DNA of 64,000 nucleotides from positions 62,001 through 126,000 of the forward strand of contig JACKMP010000001.1 of the NCBI GenBank assembly GCA_024235315.1, given 5' to 3'. A program made the translations under genes and the position numbers. The notes under the pieces were generated by a model. That model was not told the origin of the DNA, did not search any database, and saw nothing but the letters and a program-made list of their open reading frames with translations. This DNA is from Chromatiaceae bacterium (GTDB taxonomy: Bacteria; Pseudomonadota; Gammaproteobacteria; Chromatiales; Chromatiaceae). Positions 50,832 through 60,054 of this stretch are shown in pieces. Numbering within the stretch: the first letter of the stretch is position 1; every line of letters starts with the position of its first letter.

Positions 50832-51260
50832 TCAAGGCCGTATCACCAGCACCGAACAATGTGCACGCTCCACCACGTGCGTGGTGCTCGAACCGAGGAA
50901 CACCTTGCTGATATCGCGACGGCGTGCCGGCATCACGATCAGATCGATCTGCTTGTCGCGCGCATAGGTGACGATGAACTTGTGCGGGCTGCCCTCGCCG
51001 ACATCGCAGCGGACATTGTCGGGATCGGCAAACCGCGCCTTGACCAGCTTCTCCATCTCGACGCAGACCTCCTTGCGCGCACGTTCGATTGCATCCTTGG
51101 GAAAGTAGCTGGCCACCACCGGCATGTTGAAGTCAGGGATCACGGTGACCACAGTGATTCGGGCGCCATAGCGGTCGGCCAGGTCCTGCGCGATAGCGAT
51201 CGCCCGCAACGTAAGATCGGTCTCTTCCAGGTCGATGGGAAGCAGGATTTCCTTGAACAT
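50832..51260 (-). CDS. Universal stress protein (UspA family), TRAP-associated
   Basis: A 142-residue single-domain Usp. The ATP-binding end of the domain is PARRRDISKVFLGSSTTHVVE, close to the G-x2-G-x9-G(S/T) motif but with the first glycines replaced, so ATP binding may be altered. It sits between the TRAP permease (14 bp) and aacS (5 bp). A Usp protein next to a TRAP transporter recalls TeaD in Halomonas, which modulates TeaABC uptake. The same role here is inferred. Confidence 0.9.
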   Translation of the reverse strand: MFKEILLPIDLEETDLTLRAIAIAQDLADRYGARITVVTVIPDFNMPVVASYFPKDAIERARKEVCVEMEKLVKARFADPDNVRCDVGEGSPHKFIVTYARDKQIDLIVMPARRRDISKVFLGSSTTHVVERAHCSVLVIRP

Positions 51261-51274
51261 TTCAGGTCTCCGGA

Positions 51275-53863
51275 TCAGGCCGGCTGGGCCGCGGGTGAAT
51301 CAGGGTCTTTGCGGCGCAACTGCAACCGCCAGATCAGGGCCAACAGTATCAATGCCGGGATGAACATCAGGTGCTTCGGTGGGCGGTCGGCCTCGATCTG
51401 CAGATTGACGATCTCCCAGTCGAAATCGATGCCGACCTGCTGTGCGTCACTGCCGAACATCACGTTGTCCGCCAGTATCCTGCCCTCCTCCTCGCGAATC
51501 TCCAGGCCGGCCGCCGCCAGGCGCTGCAGACCGTCACCGCCTTTGCCGAGCGGCAGCAGCACCGTGCGGGTCATGAACTTCCCTTCCAGGTTTTCGCCCT
51601 GCACCACCATCTGCAACTTGCCGCCATCAGGCACACTGGCTGCCTGCTCGACCAGTTGCGAGGCCGGGATCAAATGTGTCGGCGCATAGATCTCGTCCCA
51701 CCAGAACCCCGGTCGGAACAGCGTGAACGCGACCAGCAACAGCGCCAGTGATTCCCACAGGCGGCTTCGGACCAGCCAATAGCCCTGGGTGGCCGCGGCA
51801 AACAGCAGCATCGCCACGGTCGCCGAGGCGATCACCACGATGAGCTCGATCCAGTGATCGATGCCGATCAGCAGCAGTTGGGTATTGAAGATGAACAGGA
51901 AAGGCAGAATCGCCGTACGGATGTCGTACATGAAACCCTGGATACCTGTCTTGATCGGGTCGCTCTTGGCAATCGCCGCGGCGGCAAATGCGGCCAACCC
52001 GACCGGTGGCGTGTCGTCCGCGAGTATGCCGAAATAGAACACGAACATATGCACCGCAATCAACGGCACGATAATGCCGTTGATCGACGCGAGCGACACC
52101 ACTACCGGCGCCATCAGGCTGGATACCACGATGTAGTTGGCCGTGGTGGGTAGCCCCATGCCGAGGATGATGCAGATCATCGCGGTGAAGATGAGTGCGG
52201 CCATCAGATTGCCGCCCGAAATGAACTCGACGAATTCGATCATCACCTGGCCGATACCGGTCAGCGTGATGGTGCCGACGATGATGCCCGCAGCAGCAGT
52301 CGCGACGCCGATACCGATCATATTGCGTGCACCGTGCGCCAGGCCATCGATGCATTCGGTCATGCCGCGCCTGACCTGGCCTTGCATTGAACTGCCACGG
52401 AAATAGGCCAGCAGCGGCCGCTGCGTCAGCACGATCACGATCATCAGTACAGTGGCCCAGAAAGCGGACAGCCCGGGCGAGAAACGCTCGACCACCAGGC
52501 ACCACATGAGCACCACGATAGGCAACAGGAAATACAGCCCGGCCTTCACCGTGGGACCTGTCTCCGGCAGCTCCAGCAATGCGCTGGCAGGATCATCCAT
52601 CTGCAGCTCCGGATAGGTGGTCGCAAACTTCAACAACCCCACATAGGCGATGCCAACCAATACCGCGACGATGTAGATGGCACTCGCACCCGCGACATCC
52701 TTGATCCAGCCGATCCCGTAGTACACCAGGAAGCCGATCACACAGGCCCCGGACACTATCCCCGCGAAAGTCATCAGGCGTTGCGCAATCGTCGGATGGC
52801 GACGCCGCGGCAACCCTTTCATACCCGCCTTCAGCGCCTCCAGATGCACGATGTAGAACAACGCGATGTAAGAAATGATCGCTGGCAGGATCGCATGTCT
52901 GATCACCTCCAGATAGGAGATGCCGACATACTCGATCATCAGGAAAGCGGCGGCGCCCATCACCGGCGGCGTCAACTGGCCGTTGGTCGATGCGGCGACT
53001 TCGACGGCACCGGCCTTGGTTCCCGGAAACCCGACACGCTTCATCAGGGGGATCGTGAAGGTCCCGGTGGTCGCCACGTTGGCGATCGACGAGCCCGAGA
53101 TCAGCCCTGTGGTGGCGGAAGCCACGACCGCCGCCTTGGCCGGGCCGCCCTTCAAATGCCCGAGCAGAGCGAACGCCACTTTGATGAAATAGTTGCCCGC
53201 CCCGGCCTGGTCGAGCATGGCGCCGAACAGGACGAACAGGAACACGAAACTGGTGGAGACTCCGAGCGCAATGCCAAACACTCCCTCGGTGGTCAGCCAC
53301 TGGTGCGACATCACCTTGCTCAGACTCTGCCCCTTGTGCGCGATCACGTCCGGCATATAGGGCCCGCCGAAGGTGTAGGCGAGGAACACGATCGCGACGA
53401 TCATCAGCGGTGGCCCGAGCGCACGACGCGTGGCCTCGAGCAGCATCAACATGCCGACTACCGCGGTCACCAGGTCGAAGGTCGTCGGCGAGCCGGAGCG
53501 ACCGGACAACTCACTGTAGAAGATGGCGATGTAGGCCGCGCTGAACGCGCCGAGTGCGGCAAACACCCAGTCCTGGATCGGGACATGGTCACGCGGTGAG
53601 CGCCGGAACGCGGGAAACGCCGTGAACGCCAGGAAGATTGCGAATGCCAGATGGATCGCACGCGCCTCGGTATTGTTGAATACGCCGAAGCCGAACAGGA
53701 ACGGCAGTGGAGACGCATACCACAGCTGGAACAGGGACCACGCCAGTGGGACACCAAACAGCAGCTTGCCAGGCACACCACCGGGATGTCGCGCACCCGT
53801 GTCCACCTGTGCGACCAGTTCCTGCGCTCCGGTCTCCTTTGCGTCAGGTCTGTCTTCTGCCAT
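51275..53863 (-). CDS. TRAP transporter fused 4TM/12TM permease with C-terminal DUF3394 domain
   Basis: An 862-residue membrane protein that fuses the small DctQ-like and large DctM-like parts of a TAXI-type TRAP transporter, taking up a substrate with Na+. Fused permeases of this type pair with TAXI binding proteins. Segments such as GLISGSSIANVATTGTFTIP, AAASTNGQLTPPVMGAAAFL and IILGMGLPTTANYIVVSSL are the DctM signatures. The last 170 residues form a soluble or periplasmic DUF3394 domain and a final TM. ATG at 53863 has GGAGG five bases upstream; a GTG at 53875 is less likely. The binding protein gene lies upstream, 166 bp away. Confidence 0.93.
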   Translation of the reverse strand: MAEDRPDAKETGAQELVAQVDTGARHPGGVPGKLLFGVPLAWSLFQLWYASPLPFLFGFGVFNNTEARAIHLAFAIFLAFTAFPAFRRSPRDHVPIQDWVFAALGAFSAAYIAIFYSELSGRSGSPTTFDLVTAVVGMLMLLEATRRALGPPLMIVAIVFLAYTFGGPYMPDVIAHKGQSLSKVMSHQWLTTEGVFGIALGVSTSFVFLFVLFGAMLDQAGAGNYFIKVAFALLGHLKGGPAKAAVVASATTGLISGSSIANVATTGTFTIPLMKRVGFPGTKAGAVEVAASTNGQLTPPVMGAAAFLMIEYVGISYLEVIRHAILPAIISYIALFYIVHLEALKAGMKGLPRRRHPTIAQRLMTFAGIVSGACVIGFLVYYGIGWIKDVAGASAIYIVAVLVGIAYVGLLKFATTYPELQMDDPASALLELPETGPTVKAGLYFLLPIVVLMWCLVVERFSPGLSAFWATVLMIVIVLTQRPLLAYFRGSSMQGQVRRGMTECIDGLAHGARNMIGIGVATAAAGIIVGTITLTGIGQVMIEFVEFISGGNLMAALIFTAMICIILGMGLPTTANYIVVSSLMAPVVVSLASINGIIVPLIAVHMFVFYFGILADDTPPVGLAAFAAAAIAKSDPIKTGIQGFMYDIRTAILPFLFIFNTQLLLIGIDHWIELIVVIASATVAMLLFAAATQGYWLVRSRLWESLALLLVAFTLFRPGFWWDEIYAPTHLIPASQLVEQAASVPDGGKLQMVVQGENLEGKFMTRTVLLPLGKGGDGLQRLAAAGLEIREEEGRILADNVMFGSDAQQVGIDFDWEIVNLQIEADRPPKHLMFIPALILLALIWRLQLRRKDPDSPAAQPA

Positions 53864-54029
53864 GGTCACCTCCACGAGGCCGAGCGAACGGGCGTCGCAC
53901 CCTGTTGCTGTACCGCACTTGGGAAGACCGGCAGTGCCTTCGGGGCAAAACTGTTGCGGCCGGTCTGGCCGATCCGGTTGGCCCGGGCCGGTGGTCTGTC
54001 TGCCACCATACCCGGTGCCATTGACCGCC

Positions 54030-55001
54030 CTACATCAATCCGGCTTCCTTGTAGTACTTCAACGCCCCGTCATGCAGCGGTGCGGACAACCCCGCCTTGA
54101 CCATTTCCTCTTTCGTCAGGTGCTCGAACGACGGGTGCAACTTGCGAAAATCGTCGAAATTGTCGAACACCGCCTTGACCACCTGATAGACCGTCTCGGA
54201 CGGCGTCCTGGTGGATGAAACGAAGGTCGCAGCGACACCGAAAGTCGTGACATCGTTGGCGCTACCGGTGTACATACCGCCCGGGATCACGGCTGCACGA
54301 TAGTAAGGATTGTCGGCAATCAGCTTGTCGATGACCGGTCCCTCCACTGGCACCAGCACGGTGTCGCAGGAGGTCGTGGCTTCCTTGATCGAACCGTTGG
54401 GATGACCGACGACATAGACCATGGCATCGATCTTGTTGTCGCACAACGCCTGAGACTGTTCCGCGGCCTTGAGTTCCGACACCAGTTTGAAGTCTTCGTT
54501 GGCCCAGCCCTTTGCCGTCATCACCACTTCCATCGTGCCGCGCTGTCCCGACCCCGGGTTGCCGACGTTCACACGTTTGCCCTTGAGATCGTCAAAGGTC
54601 TTGATGCCGGAATCAGCGCGCGCCACCACGGTGAACGGCTCCGGGTGGATCGAGAACACTGCACGCAGTTCCTTGTCGGGACCCTGTTCGGCGAATTTGT
54701 CCGTGCCGTGGTAGGCATGATACTGCCAGTCGGACTGCGCAACCCCCATATCCAGTTCGCCGGCGCGGATGGTATTGAGGTTATAGACCGAACCGCCTGT
54801 CGACTCGACGGAGCAGCGGACGCCGTGCTCCTTGCGCCCCTTGTTGACCAGACGGCAGATTGCCCCGCCGGTCGGGTAATAGACACCGGTAACACCACCG
54901 GTACCGATGGTAATGAAGTTTTCGGCACTCGCGGTACCGACGGCGCCAAGGCCCAGACCTGCCACCAGCGACGCACAGAACAATAGTTTTCCACCAAACA
55001 T
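54030..55001 (-). CDS. TAXI family TRAP transporter substrate-binding protein
   Basis: A 323-residue periplasmic binding protein with a signal peptide ending GTASA (residue 26). The mature part starts FITIGTGGVTGVYYPTGGAI, the family hallmark, and has GDL-type contacts (AGELDMGVAQSDWQ, KGKRVNVGNPGSGQRGTMEV). TAXI proteins bind glutamate, 2-oxoglutarate and other small carboxylates; the ligand here is unknown. Location between gabT and the fused permease suggests uptake of an amino or keto acid used by the same operon. Confidence 0.93.
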   Translation of the reverse strand: MFGGKLLFCASLVAGLGLGAVGTASAENFITIGTGGVTGVYYPTGGAICRLVNKGRKEHGVRCSVESTGGSVYNLNTIRAGELDMGVAQSDWQYHAYHGTDKFAEQGPDKELRAVFSIHPEPFTVVARADSGIKTFDDLKGKRVNVGNPGSGQRGTMEVVMTAKGWANEDFKLVSELKAAEQSQALCDNKIDAMVYVVGHPNGSIKEATTSCDTVLVPVEGPVIDKLIADNPYYRAAVIPGGMYTGSANDVTTFGVAATFVSSTRTPSETVYQVVKAVFDNFDDFRKLHPSFEHLTKEEMVKAGLSAPLHDGALKYYKEAGLM

Positions 55002-55174
55002 TGGAATATTCCTCCCGGTTGTTACCGGACCCCAACGGGACCGACTTTTTCATTCATCGAACGCAGCCTGCCGGCCAACAATTCGGCCGTCGGTATGCTT
55101 CTGATCATCCAGGCCCACCCGCAGCTTACACCCGCGCGGCCACTTCCCCATCTCCTCGTAACGGGCTCGAGCCC

Positions 55175-56461
55175 TTACCCTTTATCCAGGGATTCGAGAC
55201 ACCGCTCGATGATAACCATACCCTCTTCCACCAACTCATCGGAACCGGTGACAGGCACCAGGATACGAATCACATTGCCGTACATGCCGCACGACAACAG
55301 GATCAACCCACGCTCGGCCGCCAGCTTCACGAGTCTGCGAGCAAGACCGGCGTCCGCGACACGTTTGCCGTCAAGCGTTGTGAACAACTCCATCGCAACC
55401 ATCGAACCGAGTCCGCGTACATCGCCAATGCAGTCATGCCGCTGCGCCATCGCATCCAGGCGCGCCATGAGACGGCCGCCCAGCGCCAGACTCCGTGCGA
55501 AGATGTCCTCTTCCTCAAAGATATCGAGTACGGCAAGCGCCGCCACACAGGCCAGGGGGTTGCCGGCGTAAGTGCCCCCCAGCCCACCGGGACCGACGCT
55601 GTCCATGATGTCCTCACGCCCGACGACCGCCGAAATCGGAAATCCCCCGGCAATACTCTTGGCCAGTGTGATCAGATCAGGCACCACACCACTGTGTTCG
55701 ATCGCAAACATCCTGCCCGTGCGCCCCGCGCCCGCCTGGATCTCATCGTCAATCAGCAGGATGCCATGTGCATCGCACAGTACACGCAGGCGCTGGAGAA
55801 ACTCCGGCGGTGCCACATAGAACCCCCCTTCCCCCTGCACCGGCTCGACGATAATCGCTGCGACCCGCGATGGCTCCACATCTGCTTTGAGGAGATTGTC
55901 GATCGCCGCCAGCGACTGCTCCACCGATATACCGTGCACCTCGATCGGAAAAGGCGCGTGGAAGATATCGCCGGGAAACGGGCCAAACCCCGTCTTGTAG
56001 GGAGATACCTTGCCGGTCAGGCCCAGCGTCATCATCGTGCGCCCGTGGTAGCCCCCATTGAACGCGATGATCGCTGGCCGACCGGTGTAGGCGCGCGCGA
56101 TCTTGACTGCGTTCTCGACGGCCTCGGCGCCTGTGGTCAGAAACAGCGTCTTCTTGGGATCGCCACCCGGCGCCAGTGTGTTCAGCCGCTCTGCCAGCGC
56201 CACATAGGGTTCGTAAGGCAGCACTTGAAAACAGGTATGCGTGTATTGCGCCAACTGGTGTTGGACCGCCGCCATCACCTTCGGATGCCGGTGCCCGGTG
56301 TTGAGCACACCGATTCCACCGGCAAAGTCGATGTAGCGCCTGCCGTCCACATCCCATACCTCGGCATTCTCGGCACGCACCGCATAGATGTCGTGCATGT
56401 TCGCGACACCGCGTGCGACGGCCCGGTTGCGACGGGCGAGGAGGTCGGCATTCCTGGTCAT
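55175..56461 (-). CDS. gabT: 4-aminobutyrate--2-oxoglutarate aminotransferase
   Basis: A 428-residue PLP aminotransferase that converts GABA into succinate semialdehyde. FLTTGAEAVENAVKIAR, YHGRTMMTLGLTGKV, LLIDDEIQAGAGRTGRMF and the PLP Lys in LITLAKSIAGGFPIS are family-typical for GabT. gabD lies upstream with a 65 bp gap, so the pair completes the GABA to succinate route. A TRAP transporter follows. Substrate could also be other omega-amino acids. Confidence 0.93.
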   Translation of the reverse strand: MTRNADLLARRNRAVARGVANMHDIYAVRAENAEVWDVDGRRYIDFAGGIGVLNTGHRHPKVMAAVQHQLAQYTHTCFQVLPYEPYVALAERLNTLAPGGDPKKTLFLTTGAEAVENAVKIARAYTGRPAIIAFNGGYHGRTMMTLGLTGKVSPYKTGFGPFPGDIFHAPFPIEVHGISVEQSLAAIDNLLKADVEPSRVAAIIVEPVQGEGGFYVAPPEFLQRLRVLCDAHGILLIDDEIQAGAGRTGRMFAIEHSGVVPDLITLAKSIAGGFPISAVVGREDIMDSVGPGGLGGTYAGNPLACVAALAVLDIFEEEDIFARSLALGGRLMARLDAMAQRHDCIGDVRGLGSMVAMELFTTLDGKRVADAGLARRLVKLAAERGLILLSCGMYGNVIRILVPVTGSDELVEEGMVIIERCLESLDKG

Positions 56462-56526
56462 TTCAGATCGGCCTCGTCATAAACGCAGCACATGATGGCT
56501 CAAGTCCCCCAAGTTTTTCGCGGCTG

Positions 56527-57990
56527 TCAGGCGCCGATTCCACCCAGACACAGATACTTGATTTCGAGGTATTCCTCGATCCCGTATTTCGAGCCCTCGC
56601 GACCGAGACCGGAGGACTTCACCCCGCCAAAAGGCGCAATTTCGGTCGAGATGACACCGGCATTGATACCCACCATGCCGTACTCCAGCGCCTCGGCCAC
56701 ACGCCAGACCCGCGCCAGATCGCGGCTGTAGAAATAAGCCGCCAGCCCGTACTCGGTGTCGTTGGCCAGGTCAATGGCTTCCTGTTCCGTCTTGAACCGG
56801 AACAGTGGTGCGAGCGGCCCGAAGGTTTCCTCACTCGCCACCGCCATCGAACGACTCACGCCAGTCAACACCGTCGGTTGGAAGAATGTCCCACCCAGCG
56901 CGTGTCTTGCGCCGCCGGCCACCAGTTTCGCACCCTTGCCCAGTGCATCTGCGATGTGTGACTCGACCTTTTGCACTGCGGCCTCATTGATCAATGGTCC
57001 CTGAACCACTCCCTCCTCCAGACCGTTGCCGACTTTCAGTCCCTGCCTTACCGCCGCCGAGAACCTGTCGGCGAAAGCATCGTAGATGCCGTCCTGCACC
57101 AGGATGCGATTGGCGCATACACAGGTTTGACCGCTGTTGCGGTATTTGGAGGCGATAGCGCCCTCGACCGCCGCATCGAGGTCGGCATCATCAAACACGA
57201 TGAACGGCGCATTGCCACCCAGTTCGAGCGAGACCTTCTTGAGCGTACCGGCGCACTGCTGCATCAGCAGCCTGCCGACCGCCGTCGATCCGGTGAAGCT
57301 GAGCTTGCGTACGATCGGACTCGAGGTCATCTCACCGCCGATGGTCTTTGCGTCGCCGGTCACCACGTTGAGCACACCTGGCGGAACCCCCGCGCTTTCG
57401 GCCAGCTCACACAAGGCCAGCGCCGAATAGGGTGTCTCCAGTGCCGGCTTCACCACCATCGTGCAGCCCGCCGCGAGCGCCGCACCGGCCTTGCGCGTGA
57501 TCATCGCGGACGGGAAGTTCCATGGCGTAATCGCGACGCAGACCCCGACCGGTTGCTTGATCACGATGATCCGCTTGTCTGGCTGGTGCTGCGGAATAAC
57601 GTCACCGTAGACCCGCCTGGCCTCCTCGGAGAACCATTCAATGAATGACGCGGCGTAGGCGATTTCACCGCGCGCCTCTGCCAGGGGCTTGCCCTGCTCG
57701 CAGGTCATGATCAGCGCGAGGTCGTCCTGGTTGGCCAGGATCAGCTCGTACCACGCGCGCAGGCGGTCAGTGCGCGCCTTTGCCGTCAGGGCACGCCATT
57801 GTGGCAACGCGGACTCGGCTGCCAGCAGCGCCCGTCGGGTGTCGTCGGCCCCGCAATCAGGCACACTGCCGATCGACTCCCCAGTGGCCGGATTGCTGAC
57901 GGTGACAGTGGCACCGCTTTGCGCATCCGTCCATCTGCCATCGACGTAACACTGCTGCCTGAACAGCTTACTGTTGGCCAAACCTCGCAA
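56527..57990 (-). CDS. gabD: Succinate-semialdehyde dehydrogenase (NAD(P)+)
   Basis: A 487-residue aldehyde dehydrogenase. The catalytic Glu is in SLELGGNAPFIVFDDAD, the nucleophilic Cys in NSGQTCVCANR, and the cofactor loop in SFTGSTAVGRLLMQQ. Together with gabT it yields succinate for the TCA cycle. The gene begins the minus-strand catabolic operon, so its promoter should lie in the 211 bp to its right, where I see no clear hexamers. Confidence 0.93.
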   Translation of the reverse strand: MRGLANSKLFRQQCYVDGRWTDAQSGATVTVSNPATGESIGSVPDCGADDTRRALLAAESALPQWRALTAKARTDRLRAWYELILANQDDLALIMTCEQGKPLAEARGEIAYAASFIEWFSEEARRVYGDVIPQHQPDKRIIVIKQPVGVCVAITPWNFPSAMITRKAGAALAAGCTMVVKPALETPYSALALCELAESAGVPPGVLNVVTGDAKTIGGEMTSSPIVRKLSFTGSTAVGRLLMQQCAGTLKKVSLELGGNAPFIVFDDADLDAAVEGAIASKYRNSGQTCVCANRILVQDGIYDAFADRFSAAVRQGLKVGNGLEEGVVQGPLINEAAVQKVESHIADALGKGAKLVAGGARHALGGTFFQPTVLTGVSRSMAVASEETFGPLAPLFRFKTEQEAIDLANDTEYGLAAYFYSRDLARVWRVAEALEYGMVGINAGVISTEIAPFGGVKSSGLGREGSKYGIEEYLEIKYLCLGGIGA

Positions 57991-58132
57991 CTGTCTGAAC
58001 CCTCCCTTTGGCAGACACGGTCGGAACCCGCGGGTACCCGCGATGTCCCGCTGCAGGACTCGATGGACGACGGGGCTGAGGCGGACCTGCGCCGGACCTG
58101 GCCCGGTGCGCTCACCGCCATCCTGTCAATTG

Positions 58133-58150
58133 AAAAGCCTAGCAGGCTTT
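58133..58150 (-). terminator. Hairpin between gabD and the MscS gene, possible terminator
   Basis: AAAGCCT (58134-58140) and AGGCTTT (58144-58150) form a 7-bp stem with an AGC loop, and the minus-strand side is followed by TTTTCAATTG. It lies about 50 bp after the MscS-family stop and could end that transcript. The stem is short and the T-run only four bases long. Confidence 0.5.
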
Positions 58151-58201
58151 CGCCCCGCGGCCCAAAACCCCGGGCCGGGTGGTGGCATGCATGAGAGCCC
58201 G

Positions 58202-59878
58202 CTACGACCCATCCAGCGCACCATGCAGCGTCAGCTGCGGGAATGGAATTTCCCAACCGTACTCGGTACAGGCATCGGTGCAGTAGCGTTGCAGCGCGCG
58301 GCGCAGGCGGTTGTAGAGATCGCCCACCTCACCCTTGAAGTCCGCTATCACGGCCAACTCCAGTGACGACTCGGCAGCACGATTGAACTCGACCCGAAGA
58401 TTCACCAGCTGCTCGCCGTAACCCTCTGCCTGCAGCCGCGACATGACGTAGTCCTGCAGCGATGCAACGACGGTCGTCGTGGCCTCTCGCTGCAGCGCGT
58501 AGCTGATACCGATGATTTCCTTGAGCCGAAAACTCACCGCCAGGTTGCGCGGCGATTTCGCCAGGAAGTCACCCATTGGATAGGTCAGCTTCGCCCCTCC
58601 GCGTTCCACCAGCTGAACCAGCTCCGGCGATATGCCGATGACCTTGCCGCGAACCCCGTCGTTCAGAATCACCCAGTCGCCCTTGCGACACGGAAACCAC
58701 GGCTCGTCGGATTTGCACGGCCGCGATTTCAGCTTGACCATGTCCTCGATGTGCAGACGCTGGCTGAGGTCCGCGACCGGGTTGTTGAGAGTACAGAAGA
58801 AATTGATCTCCTCGACCAGCCAGGGAATACCGTCAAGGTACAGCCGCTCCCCCTCGCGCACCGCGCCGATGTTGAGAAAGATCTGCATCTGGTGCCAGTA
58901 TCTCGGGAGCGTTTGACGCACCGTCAACGCAACCCCGATCAACAGCAGCAGACCCAGGCTGAACAGCACCCAGTCCTCGACCACGTAGAATACGATCATC
59001 GGCCCGATCACGATCAGCGCGAACGTCAGGATGCGGTGGATCAATTCGACCAGGCGGACCCGGAAACTGCGATGACGGGCCTTGAAGCCGGGAAAGTAGC
59101 GCCGCAGCATCGAGAGACTCAGACGTGACAGAAGCACCACCACGAACACGACCAGCAGTGCCTCGGTGATGTACAGCCCGCGCTTCTGGAAGAACGACTT
59201 GAGGTAACTCTGCGAAGCTTCGGTGATGGAGGTTTCCGACGCAATCAGCTTGGACAGCTGTAACTCGGCCGCCTGCAACTCGCTGCTCATGAAGGCCAGC
59301 TGCTTTTTCCAGTTGGCCAGCACAGCTGCAACCGCGTCATTCAGCCGGGGATCATCGCCCTGCCCGGCCAGATTTTCGAGGTTGCCGATAGCCTGCCGGA
59401 TGATCGGCAGCCGCTCTTCGTAGTAAGCGATCTTCTCCTTCTGGTCGGCCTTCTGCCTGACATGCGCAGTCATCTCCTTCATCTCATCTATCGCCGGTCG
59501 CAACAGCGCGAAGATCTCTTTCTGAAAGTCGAATGCCTCGGTCGTTTCAGCACGCAGCTTGCTGGCATCGACCCCGGTGGCAACACTTTCGAAGTTTCTG
59601 CTGACGGTCTGCAGATCTGCTTCCGCCTTCTCCAGATCCCTGAGCAACCCCGCCCGCTCCGGGTCCGATTGGGCCTGCGCAATCCGCGCCTTGATATCCT
59701 TGATATCGTCCTGCAGAGAGATGCGCAGACTGATGATGTTGGCAAGCGTCGTCAGCGTCTCGGCGGCCACCGGATTCGTTCGGCCATCCGTATCGCAATA
59801 ACCCGGGGCTGACAGCAACAGTGCCAGCAACAGCCCTGGCCAGGCGATCGCAAGATGTTTAACGACACGAAAGGGCAT
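58202..59878 (-). CDS. MscS-family mechanosensitive channel with periplasmic coiled-coil domain
   Basis: A 558-residue membrane protein. A signal peptide (MPFRVVKHLAIAWPGLLL) leads into a periplasmic helical region of about 200 residues. Three or so membrane segments (about 250-345) follow, then the MscS beta domain and C-terminal cytoplasmic vestibule (RLHIEDMVKLKSRP, RGKVIGISPELVQLVERGG, AESSLELAVIADFKGEVGD). ATG at 59878 has GAGGAG seven bases upstream. The pore-lining TM3 lacks the tidy Gly/Ala pattern of MscS, so the gating is uncertain. It may protect against osmotic downshock. Confidence 0.85.
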   Translation of the reverse strand: MPFRVVKHLAIAWPGLLLALLLSAPGYCDTDGRTNPVAAETLTTLANIISLRISLQDDIKDIKARIAQAQSDPERAGLLRDLEKAEADLQTVSRNFESVATGVDASKLRAETTEAFDFQKEIFALLRPAIDEMKEMTAHVRQKADQKEKIAYYEERLPIIRQAIGNLENLAGQGDDPRLNDAVAAVLANWKKQLAFMSSELQAAELQLSKLIASETSITEASQSYLKSFFQKRGLYITEALLVVFVVVLLSRLSLSMLRRYFPGFKARHRSFRVRLVELIHRILTFALIVIGPMIVFYVVEDWVLFSLGLLLLIGVALTVRQTLPRYWHQMQIFLNIGAVREGERLYLDGIPWLVEEINFFCTLNNPVADLSQRLHIEDMVKLKSRPCKSDEPWFPCRKGDWVILNDGVRGKVIGISPELVQLVERGGAKLTYPMGDFLAKSPRNLAVSFRLKEIIGISYALQREATTTVVASLQDYVMSRLQAEGYGEQLVNLRVEFNRAAESSLELAVIADFKGEVGDLYNRLRRALQRYCTDACTEYGWEIPFPQLTLHGALDGS

Positions 59879-60054
59879 GCTCTTGCTCCTCAGACAGGAT
59901 GTGACTTGCAACTGGACCGGCCGGTACCGGGCCAAGGCGAACGGATCGGGAATGTGAAAGTGTGCCTCGGGCCGGGTTCGGCAGCCGGCCCCGCATCGAA
60001 ATACCGTCCGGCATGCGCCGACGGTTCAGGCCGAAGCAGGGCACGGCCAACGCG

